Source of the DNA: Solea solea
Lineage: Eukaryota > Chordata > Actinopteri > Pleuronectiformes > Soleidae
Direction: 5' to 3'
NCBI RefSeq assembly: GCF_958295425.1
Contig: NC_081151.1
Span: 23,237,299 to 23,301,298, forward strand
Length of the DNA: 64,000 nucleotides
Made by a program: the position numbers and the translations under genes. Below are positions 41,134 through 55,627 of this stretch, piece after piece. How positions within the stretch are numbered: position 1 is the first letter of the stretch; every line of letters starts with the position of its first letter. The notes below the pieces were generated by a model. The model was not told where the DNA came from and made no database searches. It saw only the letters and a list, made by a program, of their open reading frames with translations.

Positions 41134-44100
41134 GGGGGCCTCCACATACCTCCCCAGGATCTCCAGCAACTCAGCCACCCCATTGAAGTGCTCCGTCTCA
41201 TAAACAAAACTGCAGCGAGGACAGAGAGGGACCGAAGACAAAAGACAAGAGACGAGATTAAAGGTTAAATCCACTCAAAACCACAGTGTGTGTGTGAGAG
41301 AGAGGAAGAGCAGGTTTTTAAAATAGCAATTAGTGATTCATTACAACACCACAAAAACATCACAGTGACCCTCAGTTCATCAGTGAAGTCAAGTGAAGTT
41401 TTGCAGAGGAAATGAAAACATGATGCCTCTGGTCATTGGTGGTACGGAGACAAAAACCAACCTCTTCGTTTCACTCACCGTAGAAAAATATTATTGATCT
41501 GTTTTCGTATAAAAGCCCTCAGCCCCAGGAATTTTCCATAGATTCTATGCAAGACTGTCTTCAGGTAGTCTCTCTCCCGAGGATCCTCACTGTCGAACAA
41601 CTCCAAGAGCTGGACAGAGGACGAGAGACGGTCAGAGGTCAGGGAGTGTTTGTGAAGGACAGTGGGAGAAAAGAAAAATGTCTACAGAAAACGTACAGAA
41701 AAGCAACTGCAAAAATCCTACGACCACCTGATCATCAGAGGATGAGGAGGAGAGACTTGTGACTCACCTGTAGGACAAACTTCTGGTCTATGTACTTTTT
41801 GGCAATGCTGGGCTGGAATTCCTGACTCTCCAAAAACCGGATGAAGAACTCGTATACCAACTGGAGAGAGGAGAGGAGGACAGAGGAAGAGGAGGAGAGG
41901 AGAAGAAGACAGAGGAAAATGGAGGTGTTACAAAAAAATCATTTGGTCACCAGCATCACACAGTTGATGAGCGCACCACGAGCCGGTGTCTGAGAGATGT
42001 CTGACAGATGCTTGTGTCCTGCCTCAGGGGTCCCACACCTTGTTTAACATCGAATTGAAGGATTTTTCAATGACTTTCCAGGACCAGTTCCCTCAATTTC
42101 AAGGACAAAATGTGCTGACACAGCTTAAGATGGGAGGACAACATGTAAGAGTGTCTTCATTCATGGCGTCCAACCTTTTGTTTTATTCTGAAAACCCAGT
42201 AGTTTTTAAATAAAATGTCCACAGAGACACAACAGAAGCCTGCGATTATCATAAAGCAAAGACGAGTCAAAATCAAAACTAACATTTTCAAAAGGATACA
42301 GCGAGTTTTATCAACCACCAACGTGGAGGAAGACAAAGACAAAAGAAACCACCAACCACAGCTAGCATGGCCGACAGAAGGGCCATCCAACATTGACCAC
42401 AGCAACAGCAACAGCGTTGAAATTAAAACTATTCAAAATATTCACAACTTAATCTAAAGGCTGGTCCAAAATCAGACGAGCAGAGGAACAGAAGACGCTG
42501 CAGAAGTCTGGACATCGATTAATCCTAACCCTGTGCCAGAGAAATCCTTCTATATCTTGGACTATACCAAGTGTAGGCCACACCCACACTTTCTTGCCAA
42601 CTAGAAAATTAGCATTTCATGCACAAAATGCAATTAGGAATGCTGAGGACCTGCAGAGGACGGCAGGGACGCAACATCCTGGGTGTAAGATGGCCATAGA
42701 AAAAGAAGGTGAAGCTCTAATTTAATCTAATCTAACGAGATAGAACATATGACTGAACATGTGCGCAGCATTTACCTGTAAGTGTGGCCAGGAGGCCTCG
42801 AGTGTGGGCTCGTCCTCCTCAGGGTCAAACTCGTTACTGTCGCTGGGCGGAAGGGTCCGGAATATGTTGTGAGAAACCTGAAAAAAAAAGAAGAAATAAT
42901 GTGAGTGTTTTACCATCAACTTGTTCACAGGAAGCTGATCAGTGAAAATGACTATTTGTGATTTTATTTAAAAAGATTAATGATTCCAAAAGGGTGAGTG
43001 ATTAATGTAACATGAGGTGGCAGCAGCGGTAAGCATGTGATCAGTGGACTGACTGTATGTGTATCTGCAGAAGTAAGGAGAGTTTAGTTCCTTGAATGCA
43101 TTTTGTAGCTGCTCTTCTAAGCTCAACATACTGTAATTATGACTTTTTTTTATGACACATTTTGCATCAAAAACACATTTATTTATCGGGAACATTTATT
43201 GTTCCGTATCAAAAGAGATTCTTTTATTTTGACATTGTATGAAATACTGTAACGAAAACCCTCATTGCGATATAATTACGGAATACCGTGAAATAATTTT
43301 AATATTCCGTTTTTTCCACTTCACCCGAGGTCATTTCAGTTTGAGACTCCCGCTTTAGATCCAGCAGAAAAGTCTTTGAATGCATCACCTGAATGCAATC
43401 CAATATTCTAACAGTGCTTTTACCTGGAATGCCTACTCTCTCTTTTACTCTTGCTACGCCAACAAGTTTGTCAGGTACTTGTAAATGTTTACGAGAGGTG
43501 GTGATAACACCGCAAACAAAAAACATTATGAACTGAGTCAAGCACCTCCAGAAGCATCATGCTAAAGAGCTAAAGGAGACGAGACTGACTTTTGGTGGAT
43601 GCACTGCAAAGACGGGAAAAACTGGTGTTTCACATATATGTGTGTGTGTTCTTTTGTGACATTTTGTTTTATAAATTTAGGAAAGTAATGTTTAAGTTGA
43701 GCCTGATACGGTTTATTAACTAAACAATGGTATCGGATCAGTACCAGGTGTTGGCTGATACACAAAGCCCGAGCATCTCCACTCTTCATGCAATTATGTA
43801 GAACAAGTTGTGTCCTCACCATTTTGACGACCTCGGGGTAGGCCTGCTCCGTCAGGTATCCCCGGCTGACGGTCACGTAGTCCACGAGCTCATTGAGCGT
43901 GGAGCGCTTGTACTCCTTCATCTTGAGGTCCGACAGCGTGTCCATGAAGTCAAAGACAGTACAGCACTGCTGCAGCTTCTTCAGGAACAGCTCCGGCTGC
44001 TCCAGCGCCGGCACGTCTGCAAGAGGAGGAAGATGCACAGGAACGTTTAAACAAAACAAACACTTGTCCAACAAATATCTTTTATGTCTCCACAAAACAC

Positions 44101-47100
44101 AAATACCACCATCTATTTTTCCTATGACATTTTAAAAAAAAAAAAAACGATCCCTAGCATTTCTAATCCAAACAAAGTCAAAGTCAGTACAGCACACACT
44201 GGTGAGTCACCTGTCAAGTTTGAAGCCCGTCAACGACCCGTTTTAACAGACAGACAAAGACAAAGTGGACGCTGCACACACTGGTGTGTTCTTTTTTTTT
44301 ATAAAGAACAATCAAGTGTGTCATTTATTAACATAGTTGCTGTGGTAACCCACACACAGATCAAAGGAAGGTGAGGACAGTGTCCGTCTCCTTTCATTTC
44401 TCTATGTGAGACGGGGTTTGACGACATGTCTGTAGCACTTCTCTCCGATAACGCTTGCATTTCGTGCCCCAAGAATCACAACATCTCCAAGTTTGAAGAC
44501 CAAGCTTTGGTGCCCCAATCAGGTTGGACATTTCCTTGAATTCTGAGAGACAAGCTTGTTTTAATTATGAAAAATAATTACTAACGCCCAAATACTTAAT
44601 CCTTGTGGCCCCAGTTCATGTCTTTATCTCATTATTTAAGAGACATTTCCGACAGGAAACTGAAGTTTGTAAACCACTCACTCTCCCACACCAAACTCCA
44701 CAGAGAAAATCAGTGATTTTAACATCACAGCACACAGGAGTTGTTGATCCACTGCTGCCTCCATCAGTAAGATCAAATGTCTTATTTTGTGACTTCGGCT
44801 TTTGAAAATCCTCATTCTGATTAAAATCAGTGACACAAAGTGACCACACGAGGCAGCAGTAGACCAGCAGCTCCTGTGTCTACCGCAAGCTAACATCAAT
44901 GATTTTCTCTATGGAGTTTGGTATGGGAGAAAGATTCATATTACCACACTTCAAATGTGGATTTGAAACCAAACATTTATTCATCCGTCATCAAACATGC
45001 CGTAGGTTTTAAACCTTGTTACCGAGCATGTTCGAGGCACGGTCAGCCGAGCCTCGTACAACCACTGTCCCTTTAAAGTCGCGCTTAAAGGCCTGTGTGC
45101 AGTAACTACAGCAGCAGTACACAAACATGAACAGAAAGAGAAAGAACAACGCACACACTTAACTGGGTTCTGCTATTTTTCAAAAACTATCCATTCTGCA
45201 TGCAAAGAATGTAAATGTGCAGGGGAGGTGTGGAGCTTTCACACCATGAGACCATGGGCGAGGATACATATACACACCTATATGTATAGAGAGAGAGATA
45301 TATATACACACATATACATATACATATATACATACACACACGTGTATGTATATGTATATTTATATGTATGTATATATATATATATATATATAACTGGAAT
45401 ATGTTGTGTGTAGCTCCTTGTTCATGCTCCTCTCAGTACATCAGTGTGAAGTTCTCCGCTGTACTCCATCGCAGTAATTACCGGGGCTGGGCTTGTGTTG
45501 AGGGAGCGCTCTGGGGCCTCGGGGACGTTTCAACTCTGCCGCTATCGGAGCATGAGCGCGTGTACGTACGCTTCTTAGAGGAAGAGCTATTAATAGACAG
45601 ATAATCACACTGGACCCAGTAATCCTCATTCAAAGACAGCGAGAGCACGGCGACCGAGTATGAATGAGACACGAGAGAGAGTGAGAGTGTCACTGTGTGT
45701 GTGTGGCCTACAATAACCCAAAATTAACCCTTAACACACATCAACAAGAACCTTGGGGCAAAACTAGCCATAAATCAAAACTCCACAAAAGATATGTAAA
45801 CATGATAATAAACACAGTCCTGACCCAAGCCTTTGTGGGGCCCTAAACTGAACTAGCTCCACCTCAGAGCAGCCGGTGTTAAAACTACTATTGATGCAAA
45901 TAGAACTCCGTCTATTGCATGAATTATCGTTGTGTAATTTACTCCAAATCAGCGTCACTGTTGTTTTTTAACTTCACAAAAGTAAAATCACAAACGTGGC
46001 CTCATATTCATTTGCACCTTTGTATTCAAGTGTAGTTTGTATAGTGTAAATGTGCACTAAATGGACAAAATAAAAGCAAATCAACAGGAGAGCTGCAACT
46101 TAGCATTATTTCTGATTATTCTCTCAATTAATCAAGTAATCGTTTGGTCCATAAAATGTCAGAAACGTTAAAAAATTAGTTTCTGCGATTTTCAGCTTCT
46201 TAAATGTTAATATTTTCTAGTTCCTGTCATTTTTCAGCTTCATAAATGTCAATATGTTTGCTCCTTATAACAAAAGTAAAAACTGTAGTTAAAACTGAAT
46301 CCTTTTGATAAGAAGACATCATCATTTCCATGATACAACATTTTCTGGAACAAATGAGTACTCCATTAATTGAGAAAATAATCAAGAGATTAATTTATTA
46401 TGAAAAAAACGTTAATTTACATATCAATTTGTGTTTTTTTCCACGTTTCTAGACCTGCACCGTCTCCATTTGCACCGAGTACAACTGCCTTTATTTTTGT
46501 TTTTAATTGAAATAACTTAAATTTACAAAAAGGTGTCACATTTATCAAATATCGTCCAACATCTACGACGTATATGATAGTAATCTGGTTTATGTGGCTG
46601 AATCTTCCTCATATATGACATGTTTGCAGATTTTACCTCCGTGTGGTGACAGAACTATTCTGAGATAGTTTATGAGTGGAAACACTGATGCTCTGCTCTG
46701 GCTACAGCACTTCAGCCTGTTTGGTTTCTCAGCTTAGAGAGAGAGAGACTTTGGCAGAGGAAGAGAGAAGTGGCAGGAGGCGAGCGGCTGTTTAATTAAA
46801 GATGGAGAGGAGGCTTCACCACTGGCAGCACGAGCGAGTATGAGCAGTCGCGTGGCTCACCGCGGGAACTCCTTTTAGCTCGACTAATTACATAACAGTA
46901 ACGAGCACACGTCATTTTTATTGAAGTAGCTGCTCTACTCTCAGTGCTGCTGTGGATGTTTATCACCAGGCGTGGGAATCACGGGGAACCTCACGATAAG
47001 ACAATCAGATATCTGTCCAACTGTCTCACCATTTATTCACAACATGGAGAACAAGTGCATGATGATGGTTATTCACGCTTTTCCACAACACAGTTCTAGC

Positions 47101-49786
47101 ATGACTCGGCTCGACTCGTAAACATCTGAATGTGATTATTTTGAAAGGTATCTGTGCAAATCTGTGACATCCAGACAAAGATGTCTGTAGAATAGAACGT
47201 GTATAGATCAAAACAATAATTCATCTGAACTGATATATTTCCGCACATTTTTGGCTTTAACAAATATTACGCCTCCTGTTATTTGAAAATAGATGGATAG
47301 AATTGTGTTATTTGTTCAGCCCTGGTACCAAACAAGCTGAGCCGATACTAAAATGTACAGTTCCAAAATCTACTTATAGTTCCAAATTCTACTTAAATAT
47401 TTCAAAATCTACTTATAGTTCCAAATTCTACTTATAGTTCCAAATCCCACTGATTGGTCAGAGAGTGTCGTCACTGAAGAGTCATGAGCGCGACGTACGA
47501 CACAAGAATCAAAGCCAACAATGTCCAACTGTAGATCAAAGTTAAAAAGACTTAAAAATCCTGAAAACGTGCAATAATCTCAGTGACTGTGTCAGACAGA
47601 TTCTGAAGTACAAATCTATTTAATCCACCGATTCGAATGATTCAGTGAAGATGCAACAGCGATCCTCTTAAATCTGCTCTCTCTGTGGGTAAATTAAGTT
47701 AATTGTCAACAGGGGTCAACGAACAAAGGTCACATCCACAGTGGCTTGACCTTCCTCCATCCCTATCCCAGTACGTCTCCGAGACAACAGACCTGCTGCA
47801 CCTCTTCCGTTTATGCCATTACGGAGTTTGTGTACATACATGCTGACCTTTAGGCAGAGGTCACGCTCCCGCTCTCTCACTCACTCACTCACTGTAACTC
47901 AAGCCCGCTCACTCAGTCATACACATCCACTGCTTTTAGAGACAAGGGGCTTTCCCTCCTTACACCCGTGAGTGTGTGTGTGTGTGTGTGGACTGTACTG
48001 AAGGAGCGAGCCGCCTGCTCGTCTTACACCTTCACACCAAAGCTCTCGGTGTAACTGTACGACCGAGGACTAACGGAGCACAGTCGTGAAGTATTTTCCA
48101 TCATAAACAAGTAATAACTTTCTCTTAATATAGTGAAGACGATGGAGGGAAGTTAACCTGTCAATGAAGGAGGTATAGTGACGAGCTCACCTGAAACGCG
48201 GGTTAAAAAAAACTGATGTGATCCATAAATGTCACGTAAATGCTTCATGGAGCACGAGCTGCATTCTACTGCTCCAAAAACCATTGATCAGATCAAAACC
48301 AGATTAATCGTCAACTATGAGTGTTTGTCAAGAAGTTTCTCTGATGTTTCAACTTCTTAAATGTGAATATTTTCTGGTTTCTTTGCTCCATGAAAGAAAC
48401 CAGAAATCATGAATCATTTTGACAATTGAGATCATCATCATTCACACGTCTCTCATGTCACCATATCCGTCTCCACCCGCCCCTGCCCTGCTGCTGTATA
48501 CACACTAATGCTCCCTCAGTCACGTCTGACAGAGGTCGTTTTCTGACGAAGGACGCAGCAAACTAATAAAGTTGCATCGTTTCTGTTCAGGAAGAATTTA
48601 ACAGCAGCTTTACATTCACTTCAGATTATACATGATTTACATCCCAGCTGAAACAGTGATGTCATGTTTCCTGTGTATGTGTGTGTGTGTGGGGGGGGGA
48701 GGGCTCACTGCTGGGTCTATAAACCATGGAGGTTAAACATTACATAAAGGATTAAAGCAACATTGAGATGATAAATGCCGGCGACTGTCACAACATCTGT
48801 TGTGTTTGCTTCTCGGAGCTGGAACACAGATGTGACCCCGGCAAAATGGCCGCCGTCAGCTGTGCATGCAGATATCCGCAGCAGGCGAGCGGGCGGGTAC
48901 ACGACCAGCTGCTCAACAATCATGACACTCACGTGTGTGTGTGTGTGTGTGTGTGCAATAAAGCTGCAACTAGCATTTACTTCAAGAATCATTGAATCAA
49001 TCATTGATATCTGATTGGAGTTTTCTGCACAAAGAGTTAATGCAAAGCATTGCTACACTGACACTGTTCTTTCATCGTACAGTTACATTAGACAAACCTC
49101 CAAACACTGGTCCACCATAATCATTTTGTAATTACATAATCATTTCATAATAATAGCAGATTTATGTGGTTTCTGTGGAACAAAAAACATTGCATGGGAA
49201 ACTATGTGAAACCTATATGGCTGAATCATGCACAGCTTTAATTTGAAAGGGCAGACACAGGAAGTGTGTTCACACTCACTGTGTAATTTGACTAAGGTCA
49301 CTTCAGTGTGTTACAGAATTAATTAACTGTTAACGTATACATTTATTGTATTGTGGTGTCTCTGCCGATTCTCACTCCTATTTTTTTTTTAGAAAAAAGA
49401 TAATTTAATAAGATCATAGATGAATGAATGAATGAATGAAGTCATGAGGAAAGACGCAGCTCCAGCACATCAATCGATCACAAGTACTGTACGCTGGTGA
49501 GTTAGACAGGAATGCATGAATGAAATATTGATGTTTGATTAACTTGATAGTAGAAATCCAGGCGAGAATATCGCATATCGTCTAATCACGAGTTCTAATG
49601 TGTTTAAATTCAACAAAATGTTCAGATCAGTGTTAAAAATGTCACTTGTGACGTCTTTTTACAGACCTGGAAATTCATGTTTACATTAAAACCTTCAGTG
49701 TGCAGATGATTACTTACAAACGGCCTTAAATGACGACCGGTGGTCGACCGAGAGGGGGCAGCAGCTGTAGCAAGAACTCTGTAAAT

Positions 49787-49824
<38 letters not shown>

Positions 49825-49884
49825 TATGTATGTATGTATGTATGTATGTATGTATGTATGTATGTATGTATGTATGTATGTATG

Positions 49885-49964
<80 letters not shown>

Positions 49965-49977
49965 TACATATATATAT

Positions 49978-50035
<58 letters not shown>

Positions 50036-50155
50036 ATATAAATATATATATATACATACATACATATATATACACACATACATATACATATATATACATT
50101 TATATATATATATATACACACATATATATATACATACATATATATATATATATAT

Positions 50156-50230
<75 letters not shown>

Positions 50231-53200
50231 CATACATACATACATACACACACACATACACAGTATACTCATGGCCCAGATACATGTTCCCTCTGCTCCT
50301 CTCTCCATGTTCTCAGGTCTCATATAAGCGACTCCTGTAAGGCGCCAGGCTGCCGTCAATCATTAACACGCACACCGTCGCCCGGGGTAAACGTTGCCCG
50401 TGCTACTGTAGACGAGAACGCGGCACATGGCACTGCAGGTGTCACAGCGCATCCATAAATCCATAAACAGAGACTCATGTAAGTGGTTATCTAAAGAGTT
50501 AAAGCAAGTTCTCAGCTTCTTAAGTGTGAATATATTCTGGGTTTCTTTGCTCCGCATTACAAAGAAATCATTAAAACTGAATCAGTTTGGTTTGAGGACA
50601 AAAACGAGATGAAAATGTTGTCCTCATCAGCTTAACTGATGAGGACAATAATCAATAACGTCAGTTGTAGCCTTCAAATCCTGCAAGTTTTTTCTTATTG
50701 ACGTTGACTTTTGCGGTCAATACAGGACAATGTTTTTGGGCCCTGATTTTCTTTTTTCCCGCCTCCATCCACTACCTACCTTAAAAATCAGCTTTATAAT
50801 AACAAATGCTACAAAAAACCTTAAACAAATACGTATTAAACAACACTGTGTGCCTCTCAAAAATCTGCATGTTGCGTCTGCAATGAAGGGCATTTATAAG
50901 TTAGTAAAATAATGAATGGGAAAATATGAATATGCAACTGATTGCACAAGCAAAACTACAAAATAACTCAAAAATAATAACAAAAAATACAATATTCAGC
51001 TTCTTAAAAGCTGACCTGTTCTGTTTTATCCATCGTCCTTTCAAGGAAACTCTGGGTGTTGGTCAGAGACCACATTTTCACCACATCACCACGGGCTCCC
51101 TCTCTAGTTAATTACCAGATAAGTAACTTATTCATGGAGGAAATTAAAAAAAAAAAAGATTCAAAAGGAGGTGCAGTTCAAACACAATTTTTGTCGGGTT
51201 TGGGTTGGTTTTCAAAGTAACATTTGACAGAGACGTTCTTGGTCTCTAAATAAGAGGCGTTCACTTTTATTTAAAATGCCTTCATATCCTCAACTGTTCT
51301 AACTCACAGGCCTCACAGCTGATGCTCCGTGTCAAACTTTCCTTACTCGTTGCATTGGCACAGACACAAAGACAAAGACGGCCTTCAGCGGCGCAGGTGA
51401 GTCGCTGTACGCACACCAGAGTCACCGAGGACGAGGAATTCCTCCAGCTGTGAGCGCTGAGCGACGCACCGTCAAACACAAACTCACCACAAACTCACTG
51501 CCGGGCTCAGCAGCAACTGTGTGAGTCTGTATGTCCGTCAGCATGTGCTAATCTACACCACCATGAGCTGGATTACACCTGGTTTCTCTTAAATTGTTAT
51601 CGTTTAAGGGGCCGGGCATTCACGTCTTTAAGAAGACTCAAGTACGGCGATAATTTTAGCCCTGGAAATTTAAAAATGGATCGTAAAGATATAAAAGATC
51701 CATATTCAGCTTCGTAAATGTGAATATTTTCTGGTTTCTTTGCTCCATAAATCATTGAAGCGGAATCATTTTGGTTTGTGGACAAAAACATTTCCAAACG
51801 AGTACTAAATTAATTGCAAAGATAATCGACAGATTAATCAATGACAAAAATAATCTTGTCGTCCAAATAAACAAGAGAAAAAAAGAATTAAAGGGTGTGC
51901 CGTTATTTTTTATTGTACCAGTCATTGCAGGATAGTTTACACATCATTTTATTTATGCATTTAAAAGTTTTGGTTTTGATCAATTTTTACCTAAAGTTTG
52001 TAAAATTCAAAATTTAGGAAAAAATTAAAAACAATTGTTGTGCATGTGTTCTACATATTGGTTATTAATTATCTTCATGAACTAATTTATAAGAGTAAAT
52101 ATCTCTTCAAAGTGCCAAGCGGATTAGTGTATTCATTCATTTAAGTTCATTATCATGCGTGATAACAACACATGCTTGAATTTAGAGCTGCATCTCATGC
52201 TTATTTTCATAATCATAATAATGAATAATTAATAAATAATTCAGTTTGAATGATTTCTTTGTTTTAAGGAGCAAAGACACCAGGAAATATTCACATTTAA
52301 GGAGCGGAAAAATCACAGAAACTTGTTTTAATTGTTAATCGATTGTCAAAAGAAAAGTCATCGTTACAGCTCTAGTTGAATTAATCAACTTGGAAGCTTG
52401 TGGCAGGGATTTGAAAGATTTTGTAACATTGCTATGATTTAAAAATCAGGGCCCAGACTTCACTTCAGGGATTTTAAAAGTGAATTTCTTTGCGAATCCT
52501 GATTCAGTTTCTTGACAAAGAACAGGTTTGACTTGCAGCCAGACGCCGAGCTCGTGTTCCCAAACGCTAATATTTGCTCTACTACGACACTTTCACCCAC
52601 GAGGAGCTGCAAGAGGAATCGTAAAGGATAAAATGTCCCGGTTCTGCCAGTGAACTTTCCGTTCTCCTCTCGGTCATTGAAAACACTCATCTTCTGTTAC
52701 AGTCCATTTTAAGTCTACCTTCACACACACACACACACACGGCTGCTAGCAGCGACAGCCTTTGACAGCAGAGACTAACTTTAACACTCCACGCTCCTGT
52801 GCTAGCAGCTATGTGCTCCCCCCCCCCCCACCACCCACCCACACAGACATGGCCGTCACTCACTCAATGGTGTTTCCGCTCCCTGTCAGACTCCAGCAGT
52901 CGCAGGCGACGGTCGTGAACGTCGCTGATTTGAGACAAACATGTGGACGAGGGTAAAGTTTAGCAGGGCCACGCTCGTTTGTGTGGCTTGTTTTGTAACG
53001 AGTGGGGCTGGAAAAATGTAAAGAGACACCTCCTGTATCGGGTTCCTCCTGAGGGGCGGGGGACGGGGGACGGGGGGGTGTTGCGGGTTGGTGGGCTTCA
53101 TTGGTCAAACAGCCACAGAGAGGGAGAGCGAGGACAGAGGCGGGAGGTGCAGCATTGTCCACCTCTCTCTCTCCTTTTTCCTTCTATTTTTGGTCCCTCA

Positions 53201-55574
53201 CTCCTCTTTTTTTAAACCCACCAATCAGACACAGAGTCACAGGCAGAGCGAGGCCGTCGTCACCAGGTGAACACGAGTCCGACGCGTTAACTCAAACTCA
53301 TTCAGGAGGAAAACCTCTGCATCGTCCAGCACGTCAAGATTTTGTCCATTTTTTTTCTGTCGTTAATGGTTTGTTCTGGTTCTGCTCGTGCTGTTCTTTT
53401 GTTATCGTGTCCATTCAGTTGTGAAGCATGCATGCAAAGCATGCAAAGGACAATATTTTCTCCTCTACAAACAGATGTTGGGGAACTAAAAACAACTGCT
53501 TTAGAAAACCACGACATCACGGCACTTACACGCACAAACCTTCAGCAAAGAAACCAAAAAACACTCAAACTTCTTATGTACCTTTGTGACTTGTTTTTAA
53601 CTAAAACTACTTACTGACTTAAATCATCTCTTGGGATCTGAAGTTGTAAGTGAGCGTGTTATTAAGGGTGAATAAAAACGGCAGGCTGGTTCAATGACTG
53701 AACACAATCAGCAGAGAATAAGAAAGGGAATAAATGAGGGACGGGATGAAGGAGAGTTTATGTTCAGCTGTCATGAACTATCTCCTCTGTTTCCTTCCTC
53801 TGTTCCAGAACATGAAAGTGGCTGCTAATCCCTTCCTCCAGGTTTCCCTCCAGCGTCTTTTCTTCTCTTCACCTCCCTCTGTCCCTCCCTCCCTCCCTCA
53901 TCAAACATCTCTGAATGAAACCAACTGCAGCAGGTCTGTAAATCAGAGGATGTTAATTCCTACCGTGTGCTCACAATATCGCCGCAGTATCTATTCACAC
54001 TGTGTTACATGAGGGTGAACTCGTACAGAAACACTGTGATGTTTCTGTTGCTATGCCAACTCTGGTGGTAACCAGGGAGCTCGCTGGCAAACGTCCCGGT
54101 CTCCCGCTTATGAAGGTTTTTTCCAAAACTTGTCTCTAAACACGTCAATTACAAATTCCGTGTCAGTTTTGGGTTTGTTTTTTTCACCGTTATTTAACCT
54201 TTATTGATTCAGGCAGATCAAGCTCTCGTGGTTGTTTGCTTATTTGTTTTTCGTTTCACACGGTTGTACGCACTCCCACCTGGGAGTTGTGTGTTACAAT
54301 CTCAGCCCAGTTCTGGATGATTGAGGGTGTTGCTCATGGGCAGTCTGCCAGCCGTCGCTGTAGGAGGCGAGAGCAGCCTCGATTTCTGTCTGTCTTGACT
54401 TTTCATCGCATAACTGTCCAAAGGTTTGCTCGACAGACTTCAAACTTGGCAGGCGACTCACTAAGAGTGCAGGTGTGTTTGGATGAGAAATGCAAGAGAT
54501 ATCGGAAGAAATGCGACAGATATGTCACTCAATGAGCCAGAGAGAAACACACACAAGCTCAAGAAAGATGTGCAGCTATTAGCACTTTCACACTCTACAA
54601 TCGTAGCACGACTTAGCCTGGCTTGTTTTTTTTTGTGGATTTTCCATCAGTGATCGCACCTCTGACGAGGTTAGAGCGAGCTGAGCCGATACTAAAATAA
54701 AATGTGACGTCAACAGACTGCCACTGATCGGTCAGAGAGTGTCGTCACTGAAGAGTCATGAGCACGACGTCCGACACAAGAATCAAAGCCAACAATGTCC
54801 AACTGTAGATCAGTTAAAAAGACTTAAAAACTTACTTAGAATTCATAAATCTACTTGTAGTTCCAAAATCTATTTAGAATTCCAGAATCTACTTAAACTT
54901 CCAAAAATCTACTTAGAATCCCACAATCTACTTAAAGTTCCAAAATCTACTTAAAGTTCTTAAATCCCACTGATTGGTCAGAGTGTCGTCATGAGTCCGA
55001 CGAAGAATCAAAGCCAACAATGTCCAACTGCATATCAGTTAAAGAGACTTAAACATGCTGAAAACACATTCAATCACTACCACGTTCAGTGGTATTTCAG
55101 TTCAGTGACTGTGTCAGACGGAACTGCAGGAAGCACTGAACCATTCTGTGAACAAATCTTTTTAAATCGACTGATTATGAGAAGCGTCATATGACATCAA
55201 TGTTTTCCGACAGTCGTAGTTATTACTTGTAAAAAAAGTCACCGCAGAGGGTAGTGTTTTGAGATTTTACCAGTCTGGAAACTGTTTTCATAAAAATCAC
55301 ATTTCATTCGCTCCGTTTTGCTCGTGGATAAAAAGCCGATTGTTTTCACGTGTACGGTGTCTGAGATACAGACTCATGATGAAGCAGATTTAAAAAAACA
55401 CAACACAAAGGTGTGACACCACCCTCGACTCCATGACTTAACAAAGACACCATCAGCTCCATGTTTGGTTTCATATGTTCAGTACGTCTCAGCGGGAGCA
55501 GCAGACAGAGACCAACACCTGACGGTCAAGTGTGTGATCCAATGGGCTTCTAAATCGGGACGGTCCTGAGACTG

Positions 55575-55627
<53 letters not shown>

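Noticed and set aside
43562..44095. 177-codon continuous frame as a single exon
   Set aside because: Only 43820-44016 matches B56-epsilon; both ends pass clear splice sites into unrelated intron sequence.
49622..50359. Tyr/Ile/His/Thr-rich frames up to 245 codons on both strands
   Set aside because: They translate only the TA/TATG/CATA array and have no domain or codon bias of a gene.
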